64,000 nucleotides of DNA, taken from positions 2,665,501 through 2,729,500 of the forward strand of contig NZ_CP058983.1 of the NCBI RefSeq assembly GCF_019278465.1. Reading direction: 5' to 3'. The notes beneath the pieces were generated by a model. That model was not told where the DNA came from and ran no database searches. It saw only the letters and a program-made list of their open reading frames with translations. This DNA is from Tenacibaculum sp. AHE14PA. GTDB taxonomy: Bacteria; Bacteroidota; Bacteroidia; Flavobacteriales; Flavobacteriaceae. Made by a program: the position numbers and the translations under genes. Shown here piece after piece: positions 8,201 to 16,431 of this stretch (the first letter of the stretch is position 1; each line of letters begins with the position of its first letter).

Positions 8201-9670
8201 CGCATTGGCATCTTCTTTGATTAAATAAAATGTGTTGTTAGATGCAACTGTTTTTACGTTATGCTTTTTAGAAAACTTTAAGAGTGTTTCATTAACAACT
8301 TTTTCATCTTCTTGATTATGGCGCATCAATTCGATGTACAAATCATCACCGAATTGTTCTTTCCACCAAATTAATGCTTCTTCAGCTTGCGCTTCACCAA
8401 CATTTAATATTTTACTTGGCACTTCACCGTACAAACTACCAGTAAGTACAATAATATCTTCTTTATATTGTGCTACTACTTTTTTATCAATTCTAGGGAT
8501 GTAATAAAAACCATCAACAAAAGCAATAGACGACATTTTTGCTAAGTTGTGATATCCTTTTTTATTTTTAGCTAACAAAACAACTTGGTAACCGTTGTCT
8601 TTCTGACTTTTATTAGTGTGATCGTTACAAATATTAAATTCACAACCAACAATTGGTTTTAAAGGTTTTTGAGTAGGTTCTTCTCCTTTTTCTATAGCTT
8701 CAATATTAGCCGAATCAACAGCTTTGTTATGATTTAAAACTGCTTGTACGAAATGAAAAGCAGCCATCATATTACCTGTATCGGTCATTGCTACTGCCGA
8801 CATGTTATCTTTTGCAGCAGCTTTTACAATATTACCAATTTGTATGGTAGATTGTAAAACAGAATATTGTGTATGATTATGAAGGTGTGCGAACTGACTA
8901 TCTTTTAACTCAGCTAAACCTTCATTAGTACTTATTGTTGTTGTATCTCCTTTTGCTTTTTCTTTTCTAGCGCGAATTTTTTCACTTTCTCTTTTAAGAT
9001 TTAAGTGATTTAGTCCGATTATTTGAGTAACACTTGGGTTGTTTTGAGTGTAGCGATCAAAAAAATCGTCTGTAACCTGAAGTTGTTCTTTGGTAAACTG
9101 ACGTAAACGAATTAATTCTAAAAAACATCTAGTTGTTGCTTCTACATCGGCAGTTGCGTTGTGCGCATCTCCAAAACCGTCTCCAAATAAATGCTGGTGT
9201 AATTCGGTTAATGTTGGTAATTTAAATTTACCACCACGACCACCAGGAATCTGACACATTTTTGCTGTATGCTCTGTACATGTATCTAATATTGGTAGTT
9301 TTGTTAAGTTGTTATCAACACCTAAACGATGGAATTCACAGCCCATAATATTAATATCGAAAGCAAGATTTTGCCCAACTATAAATTTTGTTTTACTTAA
9401 AGCTTCATTAAATAACGCTAAACCTTCAGAAAGTTCAATTCCTTGCTCCTGCGCTAAATCGGTAGAGATACCATGAATTCTTTCTGCATCATACGGAATA
9501 TTAAATCCGTCTGGTTTAATTAAAAAATCGTTATGCTCAACTAAATTACCTAATTCATCATGTAATTGCCACGCGATTTGAGTAGCTCTAGGCCAATTAT
9601 TAGTGTCAGTAATAGGCGCATTCCAACTTTTAGGTAGTCCGGTAGTTTCAGTATCAAAAATTAAATACAT
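5297..9670 (-). CDS. dnaE: DNA polymerase III subunit alpha with N-terminal exonuclease domain
   Basis: This is the replicative polymerase catalytic subunit, 1457 residues against about 1160 in E. coli. The extra length is mainly an N-terminal DnaQ-type DEDDh exonuclease (about 1-190): Asp6 and Glu8 in DTETTG, Asp105 in NLAFD, His170 and Asp175 in HNATAD. A linker (about 190-258) leads to the PHP domain, starting HLHNHTQYS at 262. The polymerase core holds PDIDIDFDDE near residue 690 with the catalytic aspartates, then KMDFLGLK. The beta-binding/OB region with GGIVTDVQ and WATFFIED follows near the C-terminus. The fused domain would supply proofreading in cis. A small gene follows 2 bp downstream. 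Confidence 0.96.
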   Translation of the reverse strand: MYLIFDTETTGLPKSWNAPITDTNNWPRATQIAWQLHDELGNLVEHNDFLIKPDGFNIPYDAERIHGISTDLAQEQGIELSEGLALFNEALSKTKFIVGQNLAFDINIMGCEFHRLGVDNNLTKLPILDTCTEHTAKMCQIPGGRGGKFKLPTLTELHQHLFGDGFGDAHNATADVEATTRCFLELIRLRQFTKEQLQVTDDFFDRYTQNNPSVTQIIGLNHLNLKRESEKIRARKEKAKGDTTTISTNEGLAELKDSQFAHLHNHTQYSVLQSTIQIGNIVKAAAKDNMSAVAMTDTGNMMAAFHFVQAVLNHNKAVDSANIEAIEKGEEPTQKPLKPIVGCEFNICNDHTNKSQKDNGYQVVLLAKNKKGYHNLAKMSSIAFVDGFYYIPRIDKKVVAQYKEDIIVLTGSLYGEVPSKILNVGEAQAEEALIWWKEQFGDDLYIELMRHNQEDEKVVNETLLKFSKKHNVKTVASNNTFYLIKEDANAHDILLCVKDGEKQATPKGRGRGYRYGLPNDEYYFKSSEEMKTLFADLPEAIINIQEIVDKIEPYTLARDVLLPAFDIADEFKDEKDNEDGGKRGENNFLRHLTYEGAKKRYGEITDSIRERLDFELEVIEKTGYPGYFLIVEDFIREARNMDVSVGPGRGSAAGSVVAYCLWITNIDPIKYDLLFERFLNPERVSMPDIDIDFDDEGRGRVMDYVIDKYGANQVAQIITYGTMAAKSSIRDTARVLDLPLFEADRIAKLIPGMKLKKIFSLDDKTLKEKLRAEEIELVNELKRLSNGNDLMAETINKARILEGSVRNTGIHACGVIITPDDITKFVPVALAKDSDMYVTQFDNSVVEDAGLLKMDFLGLKTLTLIKDTVKIVKARHDVLLDPETFPLDDVKTYELFQRGETVGIFQYESPGMQKHMRSLKPTVFEDLIAMNALYRPGPMEYIPSFIRRKHGDEEIEYDLPAMEEYLAETYGITVYQEQVMLLSQKLADFTKGEADVLRKAMGKKQIAVLDKMKPKFVKQAIANGHDEKKLEKIWTDWEAFASYAFNKSHSTCYAWIAYQTAYLKAHYPAEYMAAVLSNNMNDIKSVSFFMEECKRAGITVLGPDVNESFSKFSVNKEGAIRFGMAAIKGVGGLAVKAIINEREENGHFSSVFDLAKRVDLRVANKKAFEGLILAGGFDSFTNTHRAQYFVKDEKNQKFIEKALRFGNKYQENQNSSQVSLFGGASEEEMPEPIIPTCDTWGTMELLGREKEVVGIYISAHPLDDFKNELKFCNAALSHYNDLPKYEGMALSFGGIVTDVQHRISKAGKGWATFFIEDYSENFEFRIFGEEYLRFKHFLVPNSFLFVKTMVKPGWTNKEGVKGEPRVSFNEFLLLHDIMDKMCKKITIKMPLQDVKENRIKDLQHLFATNRGTQNLHFTIWDTEEKIELNLPSRNTKIKISNEFLKLLDEQHINYKLN

Positions 9671-9872
9671 CTAGAGTGTTTTATTGAAGCGTTTAGGTAT
9701 AAGTAAAGTGTAAAAATACGAAGAATTTGTGTTGTTTTTAGTAGAAGTTATTAACGAGTTTGTAACGTGATATTGAGTTTTATAGTCAATAAATACACAT
9801 AATCTATTGTTACGTAGATGTTAAGTTTTAGTTTTATTGATATAAAATTAATTAAGAATCGAATTATAGAAG

Positions 9873-9880
9873 TATCTTTG
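9873..9880 (+). promoter_or_regulatory. -7 element of the cspA promoter
   Basis: TATCTTTG fits TAnnTTTG and lies 29 bp before the cspA ATG, giving a short leader. No convincing -33 box is seen upstream. Confidence 0.55.
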
Positions 9881-9909
9881 CACTTTATTAAATATAATAT
9901 TTTTTTACA

Positions 9910-10101
9910 ATGAAAGAAGGAACAGTAAAGTTCTTTAATGAATCTAAAGGTTTTGGATTTATTACTGAGTCAGGATCAAACACAGAGTATTTTGTACATG
10001 TATCAGGTTTAATCGATGAGATTAGAGAAGGAGATACAGTAGAGTATGATCTTAAAGAAGGAAAAAAAGGTTTAAACGCAGTTGACGTTAGAGTATTATA
10101 A
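9910..10101 (+). CDS. cspA: CspA-family cold-shock protein
   Basis: A single-stranded nucleic-acid-binding cold-shock protein acting as an RNA chaperone. The 63 residues form one five-stranded OB fold, with RNP1 KGFGFI at 14-19 and an RNP2-like YFVHVS at 27-32. The sequence begins MKEGTVKFFNESKGFGFI, the classical CspA start. It is monocistronic: its own -7 element lies upstream and a hairpin terminator follows. The name cspA is by family; the exact paralogue is not determined. Confidence 0.93.
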   Translation: MKEGTVKFFNESKGFGFITESGSNTEYFVHVSGLIDEIREGDTVEYDLKEGKKGLNAVDVRVL

Positions 10102-10126
10102 TACCTAAACTCACCAAAATTTTCTT

Positions 10127-10153
10127 AAGAGCTTGTTTTTCAGGCTCTTTTTT
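10127..10153 (+). terminator. Rho-independent terminator after cspA
   Basis: A 9-bp stem (10127-10135 with 10141-10149, one G-T pair, core AAGAGC/GCTCTT) has a T5 loop and is followed by six T. Confidence 0.85.
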
Positions 10154-10198
10154 ATTGCAATAATGTTACGTTTTTAATTTTTAATAAAAAAAAAGCTA

Positions 10199-10206
10199 TA
10201 CATTTG
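10199..10206 (+). promoter_or_regulatory. -7 element of the rpsP-rimM promoter
   Basis: TACATTTG fits TAnnTTTG and predicts a leader of about 65 nt containing two hairpins before the rpsP ATG. The -33 region is T-rich without an exact TTTG. Confidence 0.55.
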
Positions 10207-10212
10207 CGCACA

Positions 10213-10260
10213 CTTATCACGAGATGATAAGATTTGTTAATAATCAAGGTCGCGTACCTT
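10213..10260 (+). promoter_or_regulatory. structured leader of rpsP-rimM (two hairpins)
   Basis: Hairpin 1 has a perfect 7-bp stem CTTATCA/TGATAAG (10213-10219 with 10225-10231) and loop CGAGA. Hairpin 2 has the stem AAGGT/ACCTT (10246-10250 with 10256-10260) and loop CGCGT, ending 14 nt before the start codon. Both lie between the -7 element and the ATG, as expected for a ribosomal-protein autoregulatory leader. Function is inferred. Confidence 0.5.
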
Positions 10261-10274
10261 AAAAATTAAAAATT

Positions 10275-10784
10275 ATGCCTGTAAAAATTAGATTACAAAG
10301 ACACGGTAAAAAAGGAAAACCTTTTTACTGGGTAGTAGCTGCTGATTCAAGATCAAAAAGAGATGGTCGTTATTTAGAAAAAATCGGAACGTACAACCCT
10401 AACACGAACCCAGCAGTAATTGACTTAGATGTTGATACAGCTGTAGAATGGTTACAAAAAGGTGCTCAACCAACGGATACTGCAAGAAACATTTTATCTT
10501 ATAAAGGTGTTTTATTAAAGAATCATTTAGCTGGTGGAGTTAAAAAAGGAGCTTTAACACAAGAACAAGCAGATGCTAAATTTGCAGCTTGGTTAGAGGA
10601 AAAAACTGGTTTAGTAGCTGGTAAAGTTGATGGTTTAGCAAAGGCTGATGCTGATGCAAAAGCAAAAGCTTTAGAAGCTGAAAAAGCTGTAAACGCTGCA
10701 CGTATTGCTGCTAATACACCTGCTGCACCTGTTGCGGATAGTGAAGAAGTAGCTGCAGATAACGGAGCAGATAGCGAAGAATAA
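10275..10784 (+). CDS. rpsP: 30S ribosomal protein S16
   Basis: A small-subunit ribosomal protein. The N-terminal 80 residues (starting [20 protein letters not shown]) are the conserved S16 fold. The remaining roughly 85 residues form a tail rich in Ala, Lys, Asp and Glu, which makes this 169 residues against about 82 in E. coli. Such extensions are usual in Bacteroidota. rimM follows 14 bp downstream, the normal partner. The trmD and rplS genes found in many other phyla are absent, and a terminator follows rimM. The leader carries two hairpins that may allow feedback control. Confidence 0.97.
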   Translation: MPVKIRLQRHGKKGKPFYWVVAADSRSKRDGRYLEKIGTYNPNTNPAVIDLDVDTAVEWLQKGAQPTDTARNILSYKGVLLKNHLAGGVKKGALTQEQADAKFAAWLEEKTGLVAGKVDGLAKADADAKAKALEAEKAVNAARIAANTPAAPVADSEEVAADNGADSEE

Positions 10785-10798
10785 AAAACTGTACTATA

Positions 10799-11335
10799 AT
10801 GATGATGCAAAAAGAAGAGTGTTTTTATCTTGGCAAAATCGTTAAAAAACATAGTTTTAAGGGTGAAGTGGTTATTAAGTTAGACACTGATGAACCCGAT
10901 CTTTACGAAAATTTGGAATCAGTTTTTGTCGATTTAGGCAATAATCTGGTTCCTTTTTTTATTGAAAAATCTTCGTTAAGTAAAAGCACTATGTTTCGTG
11001 TAAAATTTGAAGATGTAGATACCGAGCAAGATGCTGATGCTATTATGCGAGCAGGAATTTATTTGCCTTTAAATTTACTGCCAAAACTTACTGGAAATAA
11101 ATTTTATTACCATGAAGTTATAGGTTTTACGATTATTGATAAAAATTACGGAGAGGTAGGTACATTAGCATATATAAATGATAAAGCAGCGCAACCTCTT
11201 TTTGAAATTGAAAACGGTGATACCGAGATTTTTATACCTATGATTGACGACTTTATTAAAAAAGTAGATCGAGAGAATAAAACAATTGAAGTAGAAACGC
11301 CAAAAGGATTAATCGAATTGTATTTAGAAGATTAA
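10799..11335 (+). CDS. rimM: 16S rRNA processing protein RimM
   Basis: RimM is a maturation factor for the 30S head domain and binds S19. The 178-residue protein has the N-terminal RimM barrel (CFYLGKIVKKHSFKGEVVI near 8-26) and a C-terminal PRC-barrel (FYYHEVIGFTI to the end). The start is one of three consecutive ATG codons (10799, 10802, 10805); the first is given. It forms a two-gene operon with rpsP and ends at a strong terminator. Confidence 0.95.
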   Translation: MMMQKEECFYLGKIVKKHSFKGEVVIKLDTDEPDLYENLESVFVDLGNNLVPFFIEKSSLSKSTMFRVKFEDVDTEQDADAIMRAGIYLPLNLLPKLTGNKFYYHEVIGFTIIDKNYGEVGTLAYINDKAAQPLFEIENGDTEIFIPMIDDFIKKVDRENKTIEVETPKGLIELYLED

Positions 11336-11360
11336 CCTTTTCTTTTAAGAAAAATATTAA

Positions 11361-11397
11361 AAAAAGCCTAGAAAATTTAATCTTCTAGGCTTTTTTT
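11361..11397 (+). terminator. Rho-independent terminator after rimM
   Basis: A 13-bp perfect stem with core GCCTAGAA/TTCTAGGC (11361-11373 with 11383-11395) is followed by a run of T. Confidence 0.9.
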
Positions 11398-11493
11398 GTT
11401 TTACTGAAGGATAAAATTACTTTTTAACTATTATAAAAGCTTGAAGAAAAATAAAAATGTATTTTTACAGACATTAATTTATAGAGTAAAAAA

Positions 11494-12084
11494 ATGAGTT
11501 TATTAGAAGAATTACAAGATAGAAGTGGAAATCAATGTGAGTTATGCGCTTCAAAAGATAATTTATCAATTTATGAAGTTAAACCAATGGCTATTGGTGG
11601 TGTTGATGGTAGCTTATTAGCTTGTGATACTTGTGTTGAGCAAATTGAAGATGCTGAAAAAACAGAAGCAAATCATTGGCGTTGTTTAAATGATAGTATG
11701 TGGAGTGAGTTTAGAGCCGTAAAGGTTATTGCTTGGAGAATGTTATCTAGACTTCGTAAAGAAGGTTGGCCTCAGGATTTGTTAGATATGTTGTATTTAG
11801 AAGATGATGATTTACGTTATGCTAAAGAAAGTGGAGATCATTTAGATGAAAGTGAAAAAATAATTCACAGAGATGCAAACGGAGTAATTTTACAAGCAGG
11901 AGATTCTGTAGTATTAATTAAAGATTTAAAAGTAAAAGGTTCTAGTATAGTTGCCAAACAAGGTACTGCTGTTCGTAGAATTTCTTTAGATCATGAAAAC
12001 GCAAATTATATTGAAGGTAAAGTAGGGCCAACTCAAATCGTTATTATTACCGATTACGTTAAGAAAATGGCTGAGAAGGAGTAA
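11494..12084 (+). CDS. PhnA-like zinc-ribbon domain protein
   Basis: The protein has 196 residues. Its N-terminus holds a zinc ribbon with Cys15, Cys18, Cys44 and Cys47 (CELC and CDTC). The C-terminal 70 residues (ANGVILQAGDSVVLIKDLKV onward) form the SH3-like PhnA domain. PhnA-family proteins are often labelled as alkylphosphonate-uptake proteins from the E. coli gene name, but their function is unclear and no phn genes are nearby. A TATTTTTA element at 11460-11467, with TTG 16 bp upstream, may be its promoter. It is a single-gene unit between two terminators. Confidence 0.85.
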   Translation: MSLLEELQDRSGNQCELCASKDNLSIYEVKPMAIGGVDGSLLACDTCVEQIEDAEKTEANHWRCLNDSMWSEFRAVKVIAWRMLSRLRKEGWPQDLLDMLYLEDDDLRYAKESGDHLDESEKIIHRDANGVILQAGDSVVLIKDLKVKGSSIVAKQGTAVRRISLDHENANYIEGKVGPTQIVIITDYVKKMAEKE

Positions 12085-12140
12085 GAATCGAACGATGAGA
12101 TTCTGAAGCAAGTTTAGAATAGCATTAAAAAATAGGTAAT

Positions 12141-12173
12141 AAAAAAGGGAACGTTTTAAACGTTCCCTTTTTT
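12141..12173. terminator. bidirectional terminator between the PhnA-like gene and the nucleoid protein
   Basis: A run of six A plus GGGAACGTTT, mirrored as AAACGTTCCC plus six T (12141-12156 with 12158-12173), gives a strong stem with A/T tails on both strands. It separates two convergent genes. Confidence 0.9.
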
Positions 12174-12178
12174 AATTC

Positions 12179-13228
12179 TTATTTTTCAGTATTGTAAAAT
12201 ACTTTATAATATTTCATTTTTTTCTCTTCATCATAACCTTGTTCTAGATATTCTGAAGAAGCATCAGGTGCGTCTACATCAATTTTAATTAGAATATTTG
12301 TATCGAGTTTAAATTCTGTTTTAAACTTACTTTTTTCTTTTTTTAATACCGCATCCGAAACTTCAAAATTATTACGAATTAAAACATCATTCAAACCTTC
12401 AAAATGTTTTTTGTAGTCTTCAAACATACCTTTATGTTTCTCGTCTTCAAAAATTTCTTCTTTAAAACCATGATAATCTACGTTTTCATGCTCTTTAAAA
12501 TAATCAACCGTATTGGCTAAGAAATTGCTTTGTTCATGTTTTCCGAATTCAGGTTTTATAATTTCTTCAGAAAAATCTTTACACATTTCTAAATAATTCT
12601 GAGTATGTAAATTACGATCATCTGCAAATTTTGCATTTAAGAAATTTTTAATCCAATATTGCGCATCATAATTATTGTTGTCTACGGATAAAATTACGGT
12701 TCCTTCAGTATCCGAAGAATTTATGATTAAACATCCTTTGTCTAATTTTTTAGTTGAAATTCCTTTCTGAACAACCACATCAAAACTATCATCATCTAAA
12801 TATGTTTGTAAAAAATCTACTTTGCTTTCAATTTTAAAAACACCAACAGCTTCAGTTAAGATGTCTTTATATTCGATGCCTTCGAAATAAACCACCAAAA
12901 CATCACCTGTTTTTATATTGGCAGAATTTGATTGTTCGTATAAGTGATTTACAATGTTTTTAGAATGCTCTATGAACGTGTTTTCATCTTCAAAAATATC
13001 AGAAGTGTATTTGTTAATTTCGTTTAAACGAACATCAGCATGATGGTTAAAACGATAACTTTGTGTTACTGTACCAAAGTTTTTTAATAAAAAAGGCATC
13101 AATAATTCGTAGCTTTCCTCATCGAAACGAACTAAGCTTTCTGAAAAAGCATTTTGGCCACTATTGTATTTATTAGCAACTTTATGAATAATACATTTGC
13201 TAATTTCTGCACGCGTTCTTTTAATCAT
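12179..13228 (-). CDS. nucleoid-associated protein, YejK/NdpA family
   Basis: A cytoplasmic 37-kDa-type nucleoid-associated protein. The 349 residues match the NdpA family in length and layout: an N-terminal IIHKVANKYN segment, central DVLVVYFEGIEYKD strands, and a C-terminal charged region. In gammaproteobacteria YejK/NdpA binds DNA and interacts with topoisomerase IV. That role is family knowledge, not shown here. It ends at a bidirectional terminator and lies 33 bp downstream of rnhB on the same strand, so the two are probably an operon. Confidence 0.85.
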   Translation of the reverse strand: MIKRTRAEISKCIIHKVANKYNSGQNAFSESLVRFDEESYELLMPFLLKNFGTVTQSYRFNHHADVRLNEINKYTSDIFEDENTFIEHSKNIVNHLYEQSNSANIKTGDVLVVYFEGIEYKDILTEAVGVFKIESKVDFLQTYLDDDSFDVVVQKGISTKKLDKGCLIINSSDTEGTVILSVDNNNYDAQYWIKNFLNAKFADDRNLHTQNYLEMCKDFSEEIIKPEFGKHEQSNFLANTVDYFKEHENVDYHGFKEEIFEDEKHKGMFEDYKKHFEGLNDVLIRNNFEVSDAVLKKEKSKFKTEFKLDTNILIKIDVDAPDASSEYLEQGYDEEKKMKYYKVFYNTEK

Positions 13229-13261
13229 CTTCTAAAATATTGGAAGACAAAAATAGAGAAA

Positions 13262-13861
13262 CTAAAGTTTTAATTTAAATTGTTCGGGAAGTAATTTAAA
13301 AGTCATTCTGTGATAAGGAGTTGCACCAAATTCACGAATTGCGTTTCGATGTTCTTTTGTTGGGTAGCCTTTATTTTTTCGCCAATTATATTGCGGATAT
13401 TCTTGATGAATTTTTTCCATATATTCATCTCTATATGTTTTTGCTAATACAGATGCTGCTGCAATACTCATAAATTTAGCATCACCTTTTACAATTGTTT
13501 CGTGCGGAATTTCTTTATAAGGTTTAAATTTATTACCATCAACAATAATAAATGCAGGTTGTGGAGAAAGTTGTTCTATAGAGCGTTGCATACCAGTTAT
13601 AGATGCTTGTAAAACATTTATCTCATCTACTTCTTTATGATCTACAAAAGCAACGCCAAAGGCTAAGGCATGTTCTTCGATATAGGGGCGTAATTCACGA
13701 CGCTTTTTTTCTGAAACTTGCTTAGAATCATTCAGTAATTCATGATGAAAATTTTCAGGTAAAATAACGGCTGCTGCAACCACAGGCCCAGATAGGCAAC
13801 CTCTACCAGCTTCATCTGTTCCTGCCTCTAAAATATGTCCGCTATAATTTAATTTCAACAT
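13262..13861 (-). CDS. rnhB: ribonuclease HII
   Basis: It cleaves RNA in RNA-DNA hybrids, including single ribonucleotides in DNA. The 199-residue length is normal. The active-site carboxylates are Asp16 and Glu17 in GTDEAGRG, Asp108 in IIVDGNKF, and the Asp of TYRDEYM at 145. [11 protein letters not shown] near 44-54 is also conserved. It is divergent from the porin gene, with 70 bp between the starts. The nucleoid protein gene follows 33 bp downstream. Confidence 0.96.
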   Translation of the reverse strand: MLKLNYSGHILEAGTDEAGRGCLSGPVVAAAVILPENFHHELLNDSKQVSEKKRRELRPYIEEHALAFGVAFVDHKEVDEINVLQASITGMQRSIEQLSPQPAFIIVDGNKFKPYKEIPHETIVKGDAKFMSIAAASVLAKTYRDEYMEKIHQEYPQYNWRKNKGYPTKEHRNAIREFGATPYHRMTFKLLPEQFKLKL

Positions 13862-13918
13862 ATTACAAATTAACAGTTTTCAAAGAAATTATTCACAATT
13901 TTTGTCGTTTAATTATTT

Positions 13919-13926
13919 TACTTTTG
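13919..13926 (+). promoter_or_regulatory. -7 element very close to the porin start codon
   Basis: TACTTTTG fits TAnnTTTG. Only five bases separate it from the ATG at 13932, which implies a leader of a few nucleotides or none. This also argues against an in-frame start further upstream at 13902. Confidence 0.5.
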
Positions 13927-13931
13927 TCATT

Positions 13932-15896
13932 ATGAAGAAATTTTTTATAATCATTATTTTATTAGTGTTAAGCGCTCAAATGTATTCTCAGAAAAGAGAC
14001 CTTCCGAGAGGTTTAAATGTAGGGAATAGAGGTGGTTTTAATCAGAGCAATGATTCTATATATGAAGGAGAGGTTAACGTAAAACTTAGCGGTAAAACAA
14101 AGTATACCGATTATAAGATAATCTCTTTTAAAAACGATACTACAATTGTAGATACTACGTTAACGTTAAAAAAGCATTATAAGTTTAATTTTTTAAGAAA
14201 GGATAATTTCGAGTTATTACCCTTTCATAACCAAGGACAAACATTTAATAATTTAGGATATAATTTTAAAGGTATTTCTCAGTTCCCTGATATTGGTTTT
14301 CGAGCAAAACAGTTTAATTATTTCGAAAAAGAAGATGTAGATTATTACCATGTGCCAACACCAACAACCGAAGTTTTATATAGAACAGGATTAGAGCAAG
14401 GGCAAGTTTTAGATATTTTATTTACCACAAATTTTTCAAAACGATTTAATGTAGGCTTGTCCTACAAAGGTATTCGTTCGTTAGGTGCTTACAGGCGCGC
14501 ATTATCAAGTTCAGGTAATTTTAGAATGAGTTTTAAATATGAAACTCCTAAAGGACAATATGCTATAAAAGGTCAGGCAGTTAATCAAGATTTTTTTAAT
14601 CAAGAAAACGGAGGTTTAACAGCTACTTCTTTAGAGGCTTTCTTAAACGACGATCCTAACTTTAGTGGCAATAGAGGTAGATTAGATGTGAATTTAAATG
14701 ATGCCGAAAATACACTAGAAGGAAAACGTTTGTATTTTGAACATACCTTTAAGCTACTATCAGCAAAAGATAGCTTACATGAAAATGATTTTTCGAATTT
14801 AAAAATAGGACATTCTTTTACAAGAGATTCTAAATACTATCGTTTCAACCAGTCAACTGCAACACCATCTTATTTTGGTGACGCAAACACATCAGGAAGC
14901 ATAAATGATAAAGCCAGTTATTTACTTTACAATAATGAAGTTTTTTTAGATTTTAATTCTAAATATATATTGGGGAAGTTCCGCGTAAAAACAGGATATA
15001 CCTCGTATAGTTATGGGTATGAAAACCTACAGAATAATTTAGTTGGAATTACTAAGAATAAGTTAATAGGAAAAGCAGTTTCTTTTGGTGCAAATTGGAA
15101 CGGAAAAATAAAAAACTTTTATATAAATGCCTCTGGTAATTTAACACCAGGTAGCGCAAGACTTTCTGGAAACGATTTAAAAGCTGAAGCCTTTTATAAA
15201 AAGGATAGTTTATTTACGATAAAAGCGCATTTAGAAATAAGTAACAAATTACCAAACTTTAACTTTTTACTGCACCAAAGTAGTTATAACGACTATAATT
15301 GGGAAAACGATTTTGCTGCTGTAGGAACAAGAACATTAGGCGGTGTGTTTGAATCTAAATGGGGAAATGCATCTGTAGATATTACAAATATTGATAATTA
15401 CACTTATTTTGATGAAACAAGTTCTCCGCAACAATTTTCGGGGAGTGTTAATTATTTAAAAGCAAAAGTAGCCAAAGAATTTACTTTCGGAAAATTTGCT
15501 TTGGATAACACAGTAATGTATCAAAAAGTAGCAAATGGTAATGATGTATTTAGAGTTCCGGAAATTGTAACAAGAAATACCTTGTATTATTCTGATAGTT
15601 GGTTTAAAGGAGATCCTTTATATGTGCAAATAGGAACTACGTTAAATTATTTTTCAGAATACAAAGCCAATACTTATAATCCGTTATTAGCTGAATTCAG
15701 GCTGCAAAATGATACTGAAATAGGTTATCCTACGGTTGATGTGTTTTTTAACGCAAGAGTGCGTAGAACACGTATTTACTTTAAGGCAGACAATGTGAGT
15801 TCTTTTTTCTTAAAAAAGAATTATTTATCTGATTCTAACAACCCATACAGAGATTTTGTAATCCGTTTTGGAATTGTTTGGAATTGGTTTATATAA
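13932..15896 (+). CDS. putative outer-membrane porin (Porin_10-like)
   Basis: A predicted beta-barrel outer-membrane protein of 654 residues. The chosen ATG gives a clear signal peptide, MKKFFIIIILLVLSAQMYSQ, with cleavage probably after the Ser/Gln region near residue 20. The mature part is rich in alternating aromatic and polar strands (for example YKGIRSLGAYRRAL and FEHTFKLL) and ends with FVIRFGIVWNWFI, a C-terminal aromatic strand typical of barrels. It resembles the Bacteroidota 'putative porin' family. The substrate is unknown. Two small membrane-protein genes follow on the same strand. Confidence 0.8.
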   Translation: MKKFFIIIILLVLSAQMYSQKRDLPRGLNVGNRGGFNQSNDSIYEGEVNVKLSGKTKYTDYKIISFKNDTTIVDTTLTLKKHYKFNFLRKDNFELLPFHNQGQTFNNLGYNFKGISQFPDIGFRAKQFNYFEKEDVDYYHVPTPTTEVLYRTGLEQGQVLDILFTTNFSKRFNVGLSYKGIRSLGAYRRALSSSGNFRMSFKYETPKGQYAIKGQAVNQDFFNQENGGLTATSLEAFLNDDPNFSGNRGRLDVNLNDAENTLEGKRLYFEHTFKLLSAKDSLHENDFSNLKIGHSFTRDSKYYRFNQSTATPSYFGDANTSGSINDKASYLLYNNEVFLDFNSKYILGKFRVKTGYTSYSYGYENLQNNLVGITKNKLIGKAVSFGANWNGKIKNFYINASGNLTPGSARLSGNDLKAEAFYKKDSLFTIKAHLEISNKLPNFNFLLHQSSYNDYNWENDFAAVGTRTLGGVFESKWGNASVDITNIDNYTYFDETSSPQQFSGSVNYLKAKVAKEFTFGKFALDNTVMYQKVANGNDVFRVPEIVTRNTLYYSDSWFKGDPLYVQIGTTLNYFSEYKANTYNPLLAEFRLQNDTEIGYPTVDVFFNARVRRTRIYFKADNVSSFFLKKNYLSDSNNPYRDFVIRFGIVWNWFI

Positions 15897-15916
15897 TTAA
15901 ATAAGAACTATTACGT

Positions 15917-16180
15917 ATGTTGTTTATTTTGATTTTTCTTATACTCTCATTAACATTCAGTTTTTTGAGTATTTTTTTTCTGGCAAGATGGAAAGAGTTA
16001 TTCTCTTTTATTTCATGTAATATCGTAATTCTATTTTTTTACACACTATTAATTTATTTTAGAGAAAGTGATAAAATAGAATTTGGATTTTATTTTAAGA
16101 TATTATTGTTAATAACGCTCCATTCATTTTTGATTTTTCTTTTCGCTATTTATAAATATCATATAATATCTAAAAAATGA
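15917..16180 (+). CDS. small membrane protein, unknown (87 aa)
   Basis: I do not recognise this gene. It encodes 87 residues with three hydrophobic helices (about 1-21, 31-47 and 59-80), so it is an inner-membrane protein. It starts 20 bp after the porin stop and its stop overlaps the next start (ATGA at 16177-16180), a sign of translational coupling. Confidence 0.6.
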   Translation: MLFILIFLILSLTFSFLSIFFLARWKELFSFISCNIVILFFYTLLIYFRESDKIEFGFYFKILLLITLHSFLIFLFAIYKYHIISKK

Positions 16181-16431
16181 AAAATCAATTAAAAAATAAT
16201 TGGAAACTATTTTTAATAGCTAGTTTAACCTTAGGATTGGCTCCTTTTAATCCGCCACATATTGTTGGTAAACTAAAATGGATTTTAGGAGGAAATGCTT
16301 TTTCAGGTGAACAAGCAATGCAATTTAAGGATTGGTTTGATGTTTTATTACACGGATTACCTTGGTTGCTTTTAACAGTATCTATGCTATTAAATCTTTC
16401 TGCATTATTGGTAAAAACCGATTCGGAATAG
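16177..16431 (+). CDS. small membrane protein, unknown (84 aa)
   Basis: The 84-residue protein has an N-terminal hydrophobic helix (about 10-25) and a C-terminal one (about 58-78), with NPPHIVGKLKW and a short polar loop between them. Similar short flavobacterial proteins are sometimes labelled RND transporter, but no such domain is visible here. It overlaps the upstream gene by 4 bp, and its last 50 bp overlap the end of the convergent GNAT gene. Confidence 0.6.
   Translation: MKNQLKNNWKLFLIASLTLGLAPFNPPHIVGKLKWILGGNAFSGEQAMQFKDWFDVLLHGLPWLLLTVSMLLNLSALLVKTDSE

Noticed and set aside
10523-10852. 109-codon open frame on the minus strand over rpsP.
   Set aside because: It is antisense to the Ala/Lys-rich S16 tail and has a composition typical of a shadow frame.
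13902-13931. Upstream start that would lengthen the porin by ten residues.
   Set aside because: It would lie upstream of the -7 element and would put a non-signal segment before a perfect signal peptide.
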